From NCBI GenBank assembly GCA_050049355.1, contig JASFWK010000026.1, positions 1 to 22,373 of the forward strand: a stretch of 22,373 nucleotides of DNA. Reading direction: 5' to 3'. Each line of letters opens with the position of its first letter. The stretch's first letter is position 1. Shown in pieces: positions 6,357 through 13,357 of the stretch. Made by a program: the position numbers and the translations under genes. The stretch is from JASFWK01 sp050049355. GTDB taxonomy: Bacteria > Chloroflexota > Anaerolineae > B4-G1 > DUEL01. The notes under the pieces were generated by a model. It had not been told where the DNA came from and made no database searches. It saw nothing but the letters and a program-made list of their open reading frames with translations.

Positions 6357-8392
6357 CCACTTGCCACTCTGTTCGGGAATCCTCTTCTGGGCGGTCGAAT
6401 GCGGCCGAACGGCCTGTTCTGATCGCGCTGGCGGGACAGCCCAATGTGGGCAAGTCTACCCTCTTCAATCTGCTGACCGGCCTCAACCAGCACGTAGGCA
6501 ACTGGCCGGGCAAGACGGTCGAGCGGAAGGAGGGTACGTTCACCTTCAATGGGACCGCCTACCGGGTGGTGGATCTGCCTGGCACCTACAGCCTCACTGC
6601 AAGCTCCGCAGAGGAGGTCATTGCCCGAGAGTTCATTATCCGCGAGCGGCCGGACGTGGTCGTAGCGCTGGTGGACGCTGCAACACTGGAGCGAAGTCTC
6701 TACTTGGTGGCAGAGCTCGTCTCCCTGCCTGTGCCGGTGATCGTGGCGTTGAACATGATGGATGTAGCTCAACAGGAAGGATTTCGCATCGAACCAGAGG
6801 TCCTAGAGGCGGCGCTGGGTGTCCCGGTGGTGCCGATGGTCGCCACCCGGAGCACAGGCACGCGGGAGCTCCTGGAGACCATGGACCGCGCAGCGCGTGG
6901 CGAGATTGCCTGCGCTCCCAAACCGCCCCAGATCCGTGCCGACCACCGACAGGTTCTGGATGAGATCGAGGGGTTGGTCGCGGGGTGCGTGCCCGACCCC
7001 TATCCCCGGGCGTGGGTAGCGCTGAAACTGCTGGAGGGAGATGAAGAGATCACGCGAATGATGCGGGGGTGCGTGTCGGACAGCCGCTGGGAGAGGGTTC
7101 ACGAGGTGCTGCGGGCCCATGACGATGCTCTAGTTGCTGTTGCCAGCGGCCGATACGACTGGATCGGCCGTATGATTCGCGCCGCGGTTACGCGTCCCAA
7201 GGCCGGTCGGATCGGCCTGACTGGGCGGCTGGACCGCTGGGCTACCCATCCCTTGTGGGGACTCATCCTGCTGGCGGGTATCCTCGCGCTGGTTTTCTGG
7301 CTGACCTACGCCATCGGTGCGCCGCTGCAGGATCTTATAGATCTCTATGTTGTGGGTGGTCTTGCGGACCTAGTTGGCAATCTACTGGCCAGCGGGCCGG
7401 GCTGGCTGCGGGGCCTGTTGGTCGACGGCGTTATCGGTGGTGCGGGAACGATGCTGACCTTCTTGCCCATTCTTGTCATCTTCTTTGCCGTGATGGGCGC
7501 GCTGGAGGACGTGGGGTATCTGGCCCGGGCGGCCTATGTGATGGATGGCTTCATGCACCTGATGGGCCTACATGGCAAATCCTTCCTGCCGCTCTTTGTG
7601 GGGTTCGGCTGCAACGTCCCAGCCGTGCTGGGTACCCGCGTGATCGAGGGCCGACGCGCTCGGCTGCTGACGGTCTTTCTGGTTCCCTTGATTCCCTGTG
7701 CGGCGCGTATGACGGTCCTGGCTTTCTTGACGCCGGCCTTCTTCGGCGGCTCGGCGCTGTTTGTCTCTTGGGGGTTGGTCGCGCTGAGCCTGGTCGTGCT
7801 CGCTTTGTCGGGCGCTCTCATCAATCGAATTGCCTTTAAAGGGGAGCGAGCGGCATTTATTATGGAGCTCCCCCTCTATCATCTGCCTAACTGGCGCACC
7901 ATTGGGCTATTGGTCTGGCAGCGAAGCGTGGCCTTCATGCGTAAGGCCAGCACGCTGATCCTGGCGGTCTCCGTGGTGGTTTGGGGGCTCTCGGTCCTGC
8001 CCGGTGGGGATGTGGAGCACAGCTACCTGGCCGCCATCGGTCGATGGCTGGAGCCGGCGGGGCGGCTGATGGGGCTGGATTGGCGATTGATTGTGGGGCT
8101 GTTGACCAGCTTCATCGCCAAGGAGAACTCCATTGCCACACTGGGGGTGCTGTTTGGTGCGGGGCAGGGGGGCGGACTTGCGGAGGTGCTGGCGGACGCC
8201 TTTCCCGCTTCCGCGGCGCTCGCCTTCCTCGTGGTACAGATGCTCTTCATCCCCTGTGTGGCCACAGTGGGGGTCATTCGGCAGGAGACCGGGTCGTGGC
8301 GTTGGACCCTGTTCAACCTGGCTTTCCTGCTGGTGGTCTCGTTTGGGGCTGGGGTGGGAGTCTTCTGGGTGGCGAGGTTAGCCGGGCTGTGA
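6353..8392 (+). CDS. feoB: Ferrous iron transporter FeoB
   Basis: 679-residue inner-membrane Fe(II) transporter. The N-terminal G-protein domain has G1 GQPNVGKST (from residue 28), the G2 threonine in WPGKTVERKEG, G3 DLPGTYS (from residue 74) and G4 NMMD (residues 133-136). A helical spacer (about 185-290) follows. The membrane domain begins near residue 299 with HPLWGLILL and contains two Gate-type repeats with the conserved cysteine motifs FGCNVPAVLGTR (~419), PLIPCAARMTV (~448) and LFIPCVATVGVIRQE (~632). Length and order are normal for a full FeoB. Its GTG start overlaps the feoA stop. A 49-base gap leads to the FeoC-like gene. Confidence 0.97.
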   Translation: MTTCHSVRESSSGRSNAAERPVLIALAGQPNVGKSTLFNLLTGLNQHVGNWPGKTVERKEGTFTFNGTAYRVVDLPGTYSLTASSAEEVIAREFIIRERPDVVVALVDAATLERSLYLVAELVSLPVPVIVALNMMDVAQQEGFRIEPEVLEAALGVPVVPMVATRSTGTRELLETMDRAARGEIACAPKPPQIRADHRQVLDEIEGLVAGCVPDPYPRAWVALKLLEGDEEITRMMRGCVSDSRWERVHEVLRAHDDALVAVASGRYDWIGRMIRAAVTRPKAGRIGLTGRLDRWATHPLWGLILLAGILALVFWLTYAIGAPLQDLIDLYVVGGLADLVGNLLASGPGWLRGLLVDGVIGGAGTMLTFLPILVIFFAVMGALEDVGYLARAAYVMDGFMHLMGLHGKSFLPLFVGFGCNVPAVLGTRVIEGRRARLLTVFLVPLIPCAARMTVLAFLTPAFFGGSALFVSWGLVALSLVVLALSGALINRIAFKGERAAFIMELPLYHLPNWRTIGLLVWQRSVAFMRKASTLILAVSVVVWGLSVLPGGDVEHSYLAAIGRWLEPAGRLMGLDWRLIVGLLTSFIAKENSIATLGVLFGAGQGGGLAEVLADAFPASAALAFLVVQMLFIPCVATVGVIRQETGSWRWTLFNLAFLLVVSFGAGVGVFWVARLAGL

Positions 8393-8441
8393 TGCGGATG
8401 GATGGTTCCTCAAAGGCGAGCTTCGTCCGCGGGGGAAAATC

Positions 8442-8714
8442 ATGTTGAATCAGCTGCTGGAGTTGCTGCAGGAGGGAGGCAGCTACCGCTTGACCGACCT
8501 CGCCCGCAGGTTGGATACGACACCCAGGTTGGTCGAGATCATGTTGGAGGACTTGCACCGCTTGGGGTACCTGAAGCCGGTGAGTGGGGAATGCGCCGGG
8601 GAGTGCGGCGGGTGCTCATTGACGGGGCTATGCGCGGCTGGACAGGGCGGGCGGGTGTGGATCCTGACGGAGAAAGGGGGGAAAGTCGGGCGGATAGGCG
8701 GCCTCGCTGAGTGA
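8442..8714 (+). CDS. feoC: FeoC-like winged-helix protein with a four-cysteine cluster
   Basis: 90-residue protein completing the feo operon. Residues 1-50 form a small winged helix (LLELLQEGGSYRLTDLARRL, then LVEIMLEDLHRLGYL). A cysteine-rich loop follows, CAGECGGCSLTGLC, with four cysteines in a C-x3-C-x2-C-x5-C spacing. It ends with a wing strand GRVWILTEKG. FeoC proteins with such a loop bind an oxygen-sensitive Fe-S cluster and modulate FeoB; that role is inferred from the family. The ATG follows GGGGGAAAATC. No homologous regulator overlaps it, and a structured region follows about 19 bases downstream. Confidence 0.8.
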   Translation: MLNQLLELLQEGGSYRLTDLARRLDTTPRLVEIMLEDLHRLGYLKPVSGECAGECGGCSLTGLCAAGQGGRVWILTEKGGKVGRIGGLAE

Positions 8715-8732
8715 CGAAGTGGAGGGGCCTTT

Positions 8733-8783
8733 GGGGCTGAAGCATTATACGGAATTTCCGTATGTGTGCGAACCGTCAGCCCC
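8733..8783. repeat. Nested hairpin after feoC
   Basis: Outer perfect 8-bp stem GGGGCTGA / TCAGCCCC (8733-8740 with 8776-8783) encloses an inner near-perfect palindrome ATACGGAA-T-TTCCGTAT (8747-8763). It lies between feoC and the next promoter. No T-run follows on either strand, so it is at best a non-canonical terminator or RNA-processing element; the inner palindrome alone could be a protein-binding site. Confidence 0.5.
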
Positions 8784-8815
8784 ATTCTGCCTCGAGAACC
8801 GTGCAGGCCCTTAGT

Positions 8816-8845
8816 TTGCAGTCGTCGGCCCGTTTCAGGTATAAT
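8816..8845 (+). promoter_or_regulatory. Promoter upstream of the amphi-Trp/cobO genes
   Basis: TTGCAG (-35, 8816-8821), 18-base spacer, perfect TATAAT (-10, 8840-8845). It is about 40 bases before the ATG of the amphi-Trp reading frame, and the cobO and zip genes follow in the same direction. I looked for a cobalamin riboswitch between it and cobO and saw none. Confidence 0.75.
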
Positions 8846-8886
8846 CCAGGTACGCACCGGCCGTATGTGGCCAATAGGGGGCGTCT

Positions 8887-9157
8887 ATGACACAAGAGGA
8901 ATCGCTCTTCAAGAGCGAAGATATGGACAGATCCCCGCAGTGTGGCAGGTATCCTGCAGCTGGCCGATAGGATGGCGCCTGAGGAGATTATCTTGCGCCG
9001 GGGCGCGGAAGAGGCTGGATTGACGCTCCCCGATACCGTCAAACTGGATCCGGAAGCCGAAGAGAAGGGCAAGGGACAAAGGATAGAACGAAGGCTGGAG
9101 ATAGGAATAGGCTGGGTAGAGGGCGGCGAAGCTGAAGGCCCTGTGATTTTGGGCTAG
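8887..9157 (+). pseudogene. Amphi-Trp domain protein, interrupted by a +1 frameshift
   Basis: A small protein of about 90 residues in two frames. Frame one, from the ATG at 8887 (AGGGGG site six bases upstream), reads MTQEESLFKSEDMDRSPQ. At about 8941 the frame must skip one base, after which VAGILQLADRMAPEEIILRR, GLTLPDTVKLDPEAEEKG and RRLEIGIGWVEGG continue to the TAG at 9157. Together these follow the amphi-Trp domain pattern: an LFKSE start, an ADRM helix, alternating polar/hydrophobic strands, and a Glu-rich strand ending in Trp. The unshifted first frame stops shortly after. One extra T in CAG-T-GTG explains the break, either a sequencing/assembly error or a recent mutation. The function of the family is not established. 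Confidence 0.7.
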
Positions 9158-9187
9158 GGAATCAACGTCGCCGTCAGCGGGGGAGAT

Positions 9188-9721
9188 ATGGGCGATCAGG
9201 GGCTTCAGCGAGGCTTCGTGCAGCTATACACAGGGGATGGCAAGGGCAAGACGACCGCCGCCCTGGGCTTGGCGCTGCGGGCAGCGGGGCACGGGATGCG
9301 CACCTACATCGGCCAGTTTATGAAGGGCCAGCCCTACGGCGAGTTGGATGCATTGCGTGACCATCCCTGCATCGCGATCGAGCAGTACGGGGACGTATGC
9401 TGTATACGCCGCGAGGAGGTCACTGCGGAGCACGTGGCGCAGGCCCACCAGGGGCTGGAGCAGGCACGCGGCGCGATGCTCTCGGGCGAGTACGACATCG
9501 TAGTGCTGGACGAGGTCAACGTGGCCATCTGGTTCAGACTGCTCGCGGTGGAGGAGGTGCTGGAGTTACTGGATCAGAAGCCGGAGCGGGTGGAGGTTGT
9601 GCTCACCGGACGCCGTGCCCCACAGGAGCTGATCGAGCGAGCCGACCTGGTTACCCAGATGCGCGAGGTGAAGCACTACTACCAGAAGGGCGTTGCGGCG
9701 CGGAAAGGGATTGAGCGCTAG
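9188..9721 (+). CDS. cobO: Corrinoid (cob(I)alamin) adenosyltransferase, CobO/BtuR family
   Basis: 177-residue cytoplasmic enzyme that transfers the 5'-deoxyadenosyl group of ATP to cob(I)alamin or cobinamide, making coenzyme B12. The ATP-binding P-loop GDGKGKTT (residues 16-23) sits near the N-terminus. IVVLDEVNVAI is the Walker B-like strand, LTGRRAPQELIERADLVTQM is the conserved C-terminal block, and KHYYQKGVAARKGIE is the typical family ending. The length is normal. The start ATG has GGGGGAGA five bases upstream. No other cob genes are in the window, so the cell either completes the pathway elsewhere or salvages corrinoids. The zip gene follows after 22 bases and is probably cotranscribed. 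Confidence 0.95.
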   Translation: MGDQGLQRGFVQLYTGDGKGKTTAALGLALRAAGHGMRTYIGQFMKGQPYGELDALRDHPCIAIEQYGDVCCIRREEVTAEHVAQAHQGLEQARGAMLSGEYDIVVLDEVNVAIWFRLLAVEEVLELLDQKPERVEVVLTGRRAPQELIERADLVTQMREVKHYYQKGVAARKGIER

Positions 9722-9743
9722 TGACGGGTAGGGGGGATCAGCG

Positions 9744-10511
9744 GTGAAGACCGGAGTCGGTTTCGCGCTCTTGCTGTCGACCCTGGCCGGGCTTTCGACG
9801 GCGTTGGGGGGCCTCCTGGGCATATTCGTCCGCAAGCCAGGTCCGCGCTTCATGTCGCTCACGCTGGGCTTCTCCGGCGGGGTTATGATCCTCGTCTCCT
9901 TCGTCGAGTTGCTGCAGAGCAGCATTGGGAGCCTCGGGTTTGCCCCCGCGCACCTGGCCTTCTTTGGGGGAATGGGGGTGATGTTCCTGATTGATGCTGT
10001 CATTCCGCATGAGTACATGGCGGAGCGCCGCCGCACCCCCGGAGAGGATGTGCGCAGCGGCGAGCTGCTCAAGACGGGATTATTGGTCGCCCTGGGAATT
10101 GGCATCCACAACTTCCCCGAGGGAATGGCCTCCTTTGCGGGCGCCTTGGAGGACCCCTCTGTGGGCATCGCCGTCGCTACTGCCATTGCTCTTCACAACA
10201 TTCCAGAGGGGATGGCCGTCTCCGCTCCAGTGTATCTCGCCACAGGCAGCCGGGGCAGAGCCTTCCTGTGGTCTTTCCTCTCGGGTGTGGCCGAGCCTCT
10301 GGGCGCGGGACTTGCGGCGGCCGTCCTGCTGCCGTTTCTAGACGAAACGATACTAGGCTATGTGCTTGCAGCGGTGGCAGGCATCATGGTCTTCATCTCG
10401 CTGGACGAACTGGTGCCCGTCTCACGTTCGTTCGGCGAAGAGCACCTATCCATCGTCGGTGTGGCCGTGGGCATGATCGTCATGGCTCTCAGTCTGTGGA
10501 TACTGCGGTGA
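9744..10511 (+). CDS. ZIP family divalent metal transporter
   Basis: 255-residue membrane protein with eight predicted membrane segments, resembling the ZupT group of ZIP transporters that import zinc and other divalent metals such as iron or manganese. The two metal-binding motifs HNFPEGMA (near residue 122, segment 4) and HNIPEGMA (near residue 151, segment 5) are intact, and EPLGA follows in the next segment. The loop before segment 4 is short and lacks the His-rich stretch seen in some ZIPs. The GTG start has a GGGGGGAT site at good distance. Its position after cobO and near fur-feoABC makes a metal-supply role likely; the preferred ion cannot be told from sequence. Confidence 0.92.
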   Translation: MKTGVGFALLLSTLAGLSTALGGLLGIFVRKPGPRFMSLTLGFSGGVMILVSFVELLQSSIGSLGFAPAHLAFFGGMGVMFLIDAVIPHEYMAERRRTPGEDVRSGELLKTGLLVALGIGIHNFPEGMASFAGALEDPSVGIAVATAIALHNIPEGMAVSAPVYLATGSRGRAFLWSFLSGVAEPLGAGLAAAVLLPFLDETILGYVLAAVAGIMVFISLDELVPVSRSFGEEHLSIVGVAVGMIVMALSLWILR

Positions 10512-10568
10512 GGCCTGGACGGCAGGAGTCCGGCTAGAGACGGTAGAGAGCGGACAAAGGGGGAATCT

Positions 10569-11291
10569 ATGGAGAAGAGGGTTCCTGGCAAGGAGGGGGG
10601 AAGGGGAGCGCTCGGCCTGGGTTTGGGGCTGGTAGCTGGCGCGCTGGGTGGATTCATCGTCGGGCGATGGCTGACAGCACCCCGCAAAATGCCCTATCTG
10701 TACACCTGGCAGCGGGTGATGGCGAAGGAGCGGGGTGAGCTGGAGGCGGCGATGTTGGCCAGCCGTGTGCAGTCGAGGTACGAGGAGCTGTATGTCCAAC
10801 GGCCTCGCTTCTCCCACCGCGCTTTGCGCCTTCACCTGGAACGCATCATCCTGCCAGGCCTGGCCCTGTATCAGGTTCTGGGCGAGGAAAGCGGCGGCCG
10901 GGAGGCGGCGCTGGCCGAGGTCGAGACGCTGTTCCAGGCCGTATTCGGCCGGTTTCGTAGATTGATGCCACCCCTGGCGCTCTTCCCTAACCCCTTCGCT
11001 GTGTTCCGAAGGGCTGTTTGGTGGGTTATGCAGGTGGGTTTCCCGCCGCAGGGTTGGGAAGTGGATTGGGTGGAGGATAGCGACCAGTGTCTGGCCTACG
11101 ACGTCCGGCGCTGCTTCTACCTTGACATTCTCACATCCTACGGAACGCCGGAACTAACCGCGCTCTACTGCAACGCGGACGACCTGGCCTTTGACGCCCT
11201 GCCATCGTCGATTACGTGGGAGCGCACCAAGACCCTGGGTCGAGGTGATGCCGTTTGCGACTTCCGCTGGTGCCATGCCAGCCGGAAGTGA
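10569..11291 (+). CDS. L-2-amino-thiazoline-4-carboxylic acid (ATC) hydrolase family protein
   Basis: 240-residue protein with an N-terminal Gly-rich hydrophobic segment (about residues 13-35) that should anchor it in the membrane, followed by a soluble domain. The C-terminal part has the pattern of the ATC-hydrolase family: CFYLDILTSYGTPELTALYC, then NADDLAFDAL, ERTKTLGRG and a final CDFRW. Characterised members open the thiazoline ring in cysteine production; most relatives, including anchored ones like this, have no proven substrate, so the function is provisional. The ATG has a weak GGGGGAA site. The next gene follows after 95 bases. Confidence 0.75.
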   Translation: MEKRVPGKEGGRGALGLGLGLVAGALGGFIVGRWLTAPRKMPYLYTWQRVMAKERGELEAAMLASRVQSRYEELYVQRPRFSHRALRLHLERIILPGLALYQVLGEESGGREAALAEVETLFQAVFGRFRRLMPPLALFPNPFAVFRRAVWWVMQVGFPPQGWEVDWVEDSDQCLAYDVRRCFYLDILTSYGTPELTALYCNADDLAFDALPSSITWERTKTLGRGDAVCDFRWCHASRK

Positions 11292-11386
11292 TCCTTGGAG
11301 CGTGCTGGGCGCTGAAACTCCAACCTGAATCTCCTCCCCCACTGGTAGTTTGCTGACTCCCTGCGGCCCTGGAGGGATCTTGGCTT

Positions 11387-12223
11387 ATGAGCGGAAGCGC
11401 AGTTTGCGAGGAGTTCGCCGAGCGAATCGACCCCCGCTGGAAACAGTACGTGGCGGACACGGGGGCGTTGGAGCTCACCGGCTCCACCCTCCGGCTTGTC
11501 ACCACGGATGCTACCTCCCGTGCATACTCCGACGCACAGATTGACGACTACAGGGGCTTGTCCCGCCGCCGGTTCCCCTGGGGTCCACCGCTCAGGCTCA
11601 GGGTGCGTGCCAGATTCTCGCATTCGGCGGGGGATGGAGAGCTTGGTGCTGGCAGGGGCGAGGGAGTCGGTGCAGGGCTGCGGGGTACGGCCGGTTTTGG
11701 CTTCTGGAACGACCCCTTCCTGATGACTGAGGCACGAATACCGACCCTTCCCCGCGCTGTCTGGTTCTTCTACGGTTCGCCTCCATCAAATATGAGACTG
11801 GATCTGGAGGTGCCGGGCCATGGCTGGAAGGCGGCGACGATAGACGCCCTGCGCCCCGTCGGCGTGCTACTGGTCCCCCTTGCCCCGCTTGCGGTCATGC
11901 TGATGAACCTGCGTTCCCTCTATCGCCTCCTGTGGCCTCCCATCCAGCGGGGGCTGAATGTCCGAGAGGCCACAGTCGAGGTGGATATGAGGGAGTGGCA
12001 CACCTATCTCCTCGAGTGGGGTGTAGAGAGGACGCATTTCAGTGTAGATGGAGCGGCGGTGCTGGAGGGCGCGCCCTCGCCTCGAGGACCATTGGGCTTT
12101 GTGATGTGGCTGGACAATCAGTATATGGTGGTCACACCGCGAGGGCGCCTCGGCTGGGGGCTGCTGGATGTGCCAGGTCGTCAATGGATGGAGGTGGAGC
12201 GACTGGCGATCGAGCCTGGCTGA
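11387..12223 (+). CDS. Concanavalin A/LamG-like beta-sandwich protein, function unknown
   Basis: 278-residue protein with no signal peptide. The C-terminal third looks like a glycoside-hydrolase-16 or LamG-type jelly roll: EWHTYLLEWGVERTHFSVDG is the strand pair typical of these folds, followed by PRGPLGFVMWLDNQYMVVTP and a GRLGWG turn. The N-terminal part has LELTGSTLRLVTTDA and GFGFWNDPF, also seen as beta-strand blocks in this superfamily. A hydrophobic stretch (PVGVLLVPLAPLAVMLM, about residues 155-172) may pack inside rather than span the membrane. I do not see the catalytic glutamate pair of active GH16 enzymes, so carbohydrate binding or an unrelated role is as likely as hydrolysis. 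The start follows GGAGGG at ten bases. Confidence 0.6.
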   Translation: MSGSAVCEEFAERIDPRWKQYVADTGALELTGSTLRLVTTDATSRAYSDAQIDDYRGLSRRRFPWGPPLRLRVRARFSHSAGDGELGAGRGEGVGAGLRGTAGFGFWNDPFLMTEARIPTLPRAVWFFYGSPPSNMRLDLEVPGHGWKAATIDALRPVGVLLVPLAPLAVMLMNLRSLYRLLWPPIQRGLNVREATVEVDMREWHTYLLEWGVERTHFSVDGAAVLEGAPSPRGPLGFVMWLDNQYMVVTPRGRLGWGLLDVPGRQWMEVERLAIEPG

Positions 12224-12443
12224 ACGGCGTCCACGGTGGGGTTTCCCTTCATCCAACGGCACAAGATCTGCGACACTGTCAAGGGCTACTCGGTCGAGAC
12301 CCGAGTGGCCCTGGCTTCTTGGAGGGAACGTCCACGGCGCTTCTTCACTCGTTCCTACGAGATGGGGGGATGCTTTGGACTACCTTGCGCAGGCCGCATC
12401 GGAGTCTGGGACCGCGCTCCGCCCAATCTCTGAATTTTGGTGC
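12224..12443. other. Non-coding interval before the TrmB promoter
   Basis: About 220 bases with no convincing gene. One open frame from a GTG at 12236 (65 codons) lacks a ribosome-binding site and recognisable protein sequence. No T-box, riboswitch core or terminator with a T-run was recognised. Confidence 0.5.
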
Positions 12444-12472
12444 TTGACAAACCGAATCTCTTTGGTTATAAT
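12444..12472 (+). promoter_or_regulatory. Perfect consensus sigma-70 promoter of the trmB-like operon
   Basis: TTGACA (12444-12449), 17-base spacer, TATAAT (12467-12472): both hexamers match consensus exactly. Such an intrinsically strong promoter normally needs repression, and two tandem dyads follow directly. Confidence 0.9.
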
Positions 12473-12479
12473 TGTAGTC

Positions 12480-12517
12480 GTTATATTACTAACGCCTCAG
12501 TTATAGTACTAACGTCT
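12480..12517 (+). promoter_or_regulatory. Two tandem 18-bp repeats, candidate operators
   Basis: GTTATATTACTAACGCCT (12480-12497) and GTTATAGTACTAACGTCT (12500-12517) agree at 16 of 18 positions with a 20-base period, two helical turns. Each contains the dyad GTTA-N6-TAAC. They lie at or just past the expected transcription start, where a bound repressor would block the promoter. The adjacent regulator is the obvious candidate ligand; this is inferred. Confidence 0.7.
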
Positions 12518-12522
12518 AATCC

Positions 12523-12531
12523 GGGGGGGGG
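12523..12531 (+). repeat. Nine-G homopolymer at the trmB-like ribosome-binding site
   Basis: Nine consecutive G residues end two bases before the ATG of the regulator and form or overlap its Shine-Dalgarno region. Length change by slippage would alter translation of the regulator; whether it varies is unknown. Confidence 0.6.
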
Positions 12532-12533
12532 AA

Positions 12534-13346
12534 ATGAGCGATGAGCCCGTCGAAAACCTGGTGGAACTCGGCTTCTCCGAGTATGAGGCCAAGGCCTACG
12601 TGGCCCTGCTGAAAGCGAGCCCCGCTACAGGCTATCAGGTCTCCAAGATCTCTGGTGTCCCTCGTTCCATGATCTATGAGGTCTTGGGCAAGCTGGCCGC
12701 CCGAGGCGCAGCGATGACGCTGCGTATGGAGGGAAGCACCAAGTATGCGCCGGTTCCGGCAGATGAACTTCTTGAGCAACTCCACCGCGAACAGACAGAG
12801 CTTATCACGGCGCTAAAGGAAAAGCTCTCCGCTCTCACTTCGGCGCCTAACCTGGAATATGTCTGGAACATTGAGGGTCACGAGAACATCCTCGCCAAGG
12901 CGGAGGAGATGATCGAACAGGCAGAGACGCGCGTTTACCTAGCGCTCCTGCCAGCTACGTTCGAGGAGTTGCAGCCTCTGTTGGAGAGGGCGAGCGAACG
13001 CGGAGTGCGGGTGGTGGTCTACACTACAGCTGACCTTGACCTGGCGGGCGGGCGCGTGGTCGTCGCCCCTATGTCCGAGGAGGCCCTCAGCCAGGCAGGG
13101 GGGCTGGGGTTGATTCTGGTCATCGACGGTGAGGAGGTCCTGGTCGGCGAGTGGCTGACTGCGACTCAAGCGCGGGCTTCCTGGACCAGCAGTCCCTTGC
13201 TCGTCTTTGTCGCCGAGCACCACCTGCGAACCGATTTGTATCTCCCTCAAATCCTGGCTCTGTTGGGGGACCGGGCGCTGGAGGTCATCCGAGAGGAGGA
13301 TCGGGAGCTGTTCGCCCGTGCTTTGGAGAGTCACATAGACAGCTAA
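12534..13346 (+). CDS. TrmB family transcriptional regulator
   Basis: 270-residue regulator. Residues 1-70 form the TrmB winged helix: LVELGFSEYEAKAYVALLK, then TGYQVSKISGVPRSMIYEVL as the recognition helix and LAARGA in the wing. A coiled linker (about 78-105) rich in Glu/Lys follows. The C-terminal domain (about 110-270) has EDL/PLD-like elements such as NIEGHENILAKAEEMI, VYLALLP and RGVRVVVYTTADLD, where family members bind sugars or other effectors. It is the first gene of the operon, behind a perfect promoter and two dyad repeats, so autoregulation and control of the downstream exporter are likely. TrmB proteins are common in archaea but also occur in Chloroflexota and other bacteria. 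Confidence 0.9.
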   Translation: MSDEPVENLVELGFSEYEAKAYVALLKASPATGYQVSKISGVPRSMIYEVLGKLAARGAAMTLRMEGSTKYAPVPADELLEQLHREQTELITALKEKLSALTSAPNLEYVWNIEGHENILAKAEEMIEQAETRVYLALLPATFEELQPLLERASERGVRVVVYTTADLDLAGGRVVVAPMSEEALSQAGGLGLILVIDGEEVLVGEWLTATQARASWTSSPLLVFVAEHHLRTDLYLPQILALLGDRALEVIREEDRELFARALESHIDS

Positions 13347-13357
13347 AGGAGGCAGCT

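Noticed and set aside
8846..9187. Cobalamin riboswitch upstream of cobO
   Set aside because: The interval is occupied by the amphi-Trp reading frame and I could not find the B12-box core sequence.
12236..12433. 65-codon + strand frame before the TrmB promoter
   Set aside because: No ribosome-binding site, no recognisable protein pattern, GTG start only.
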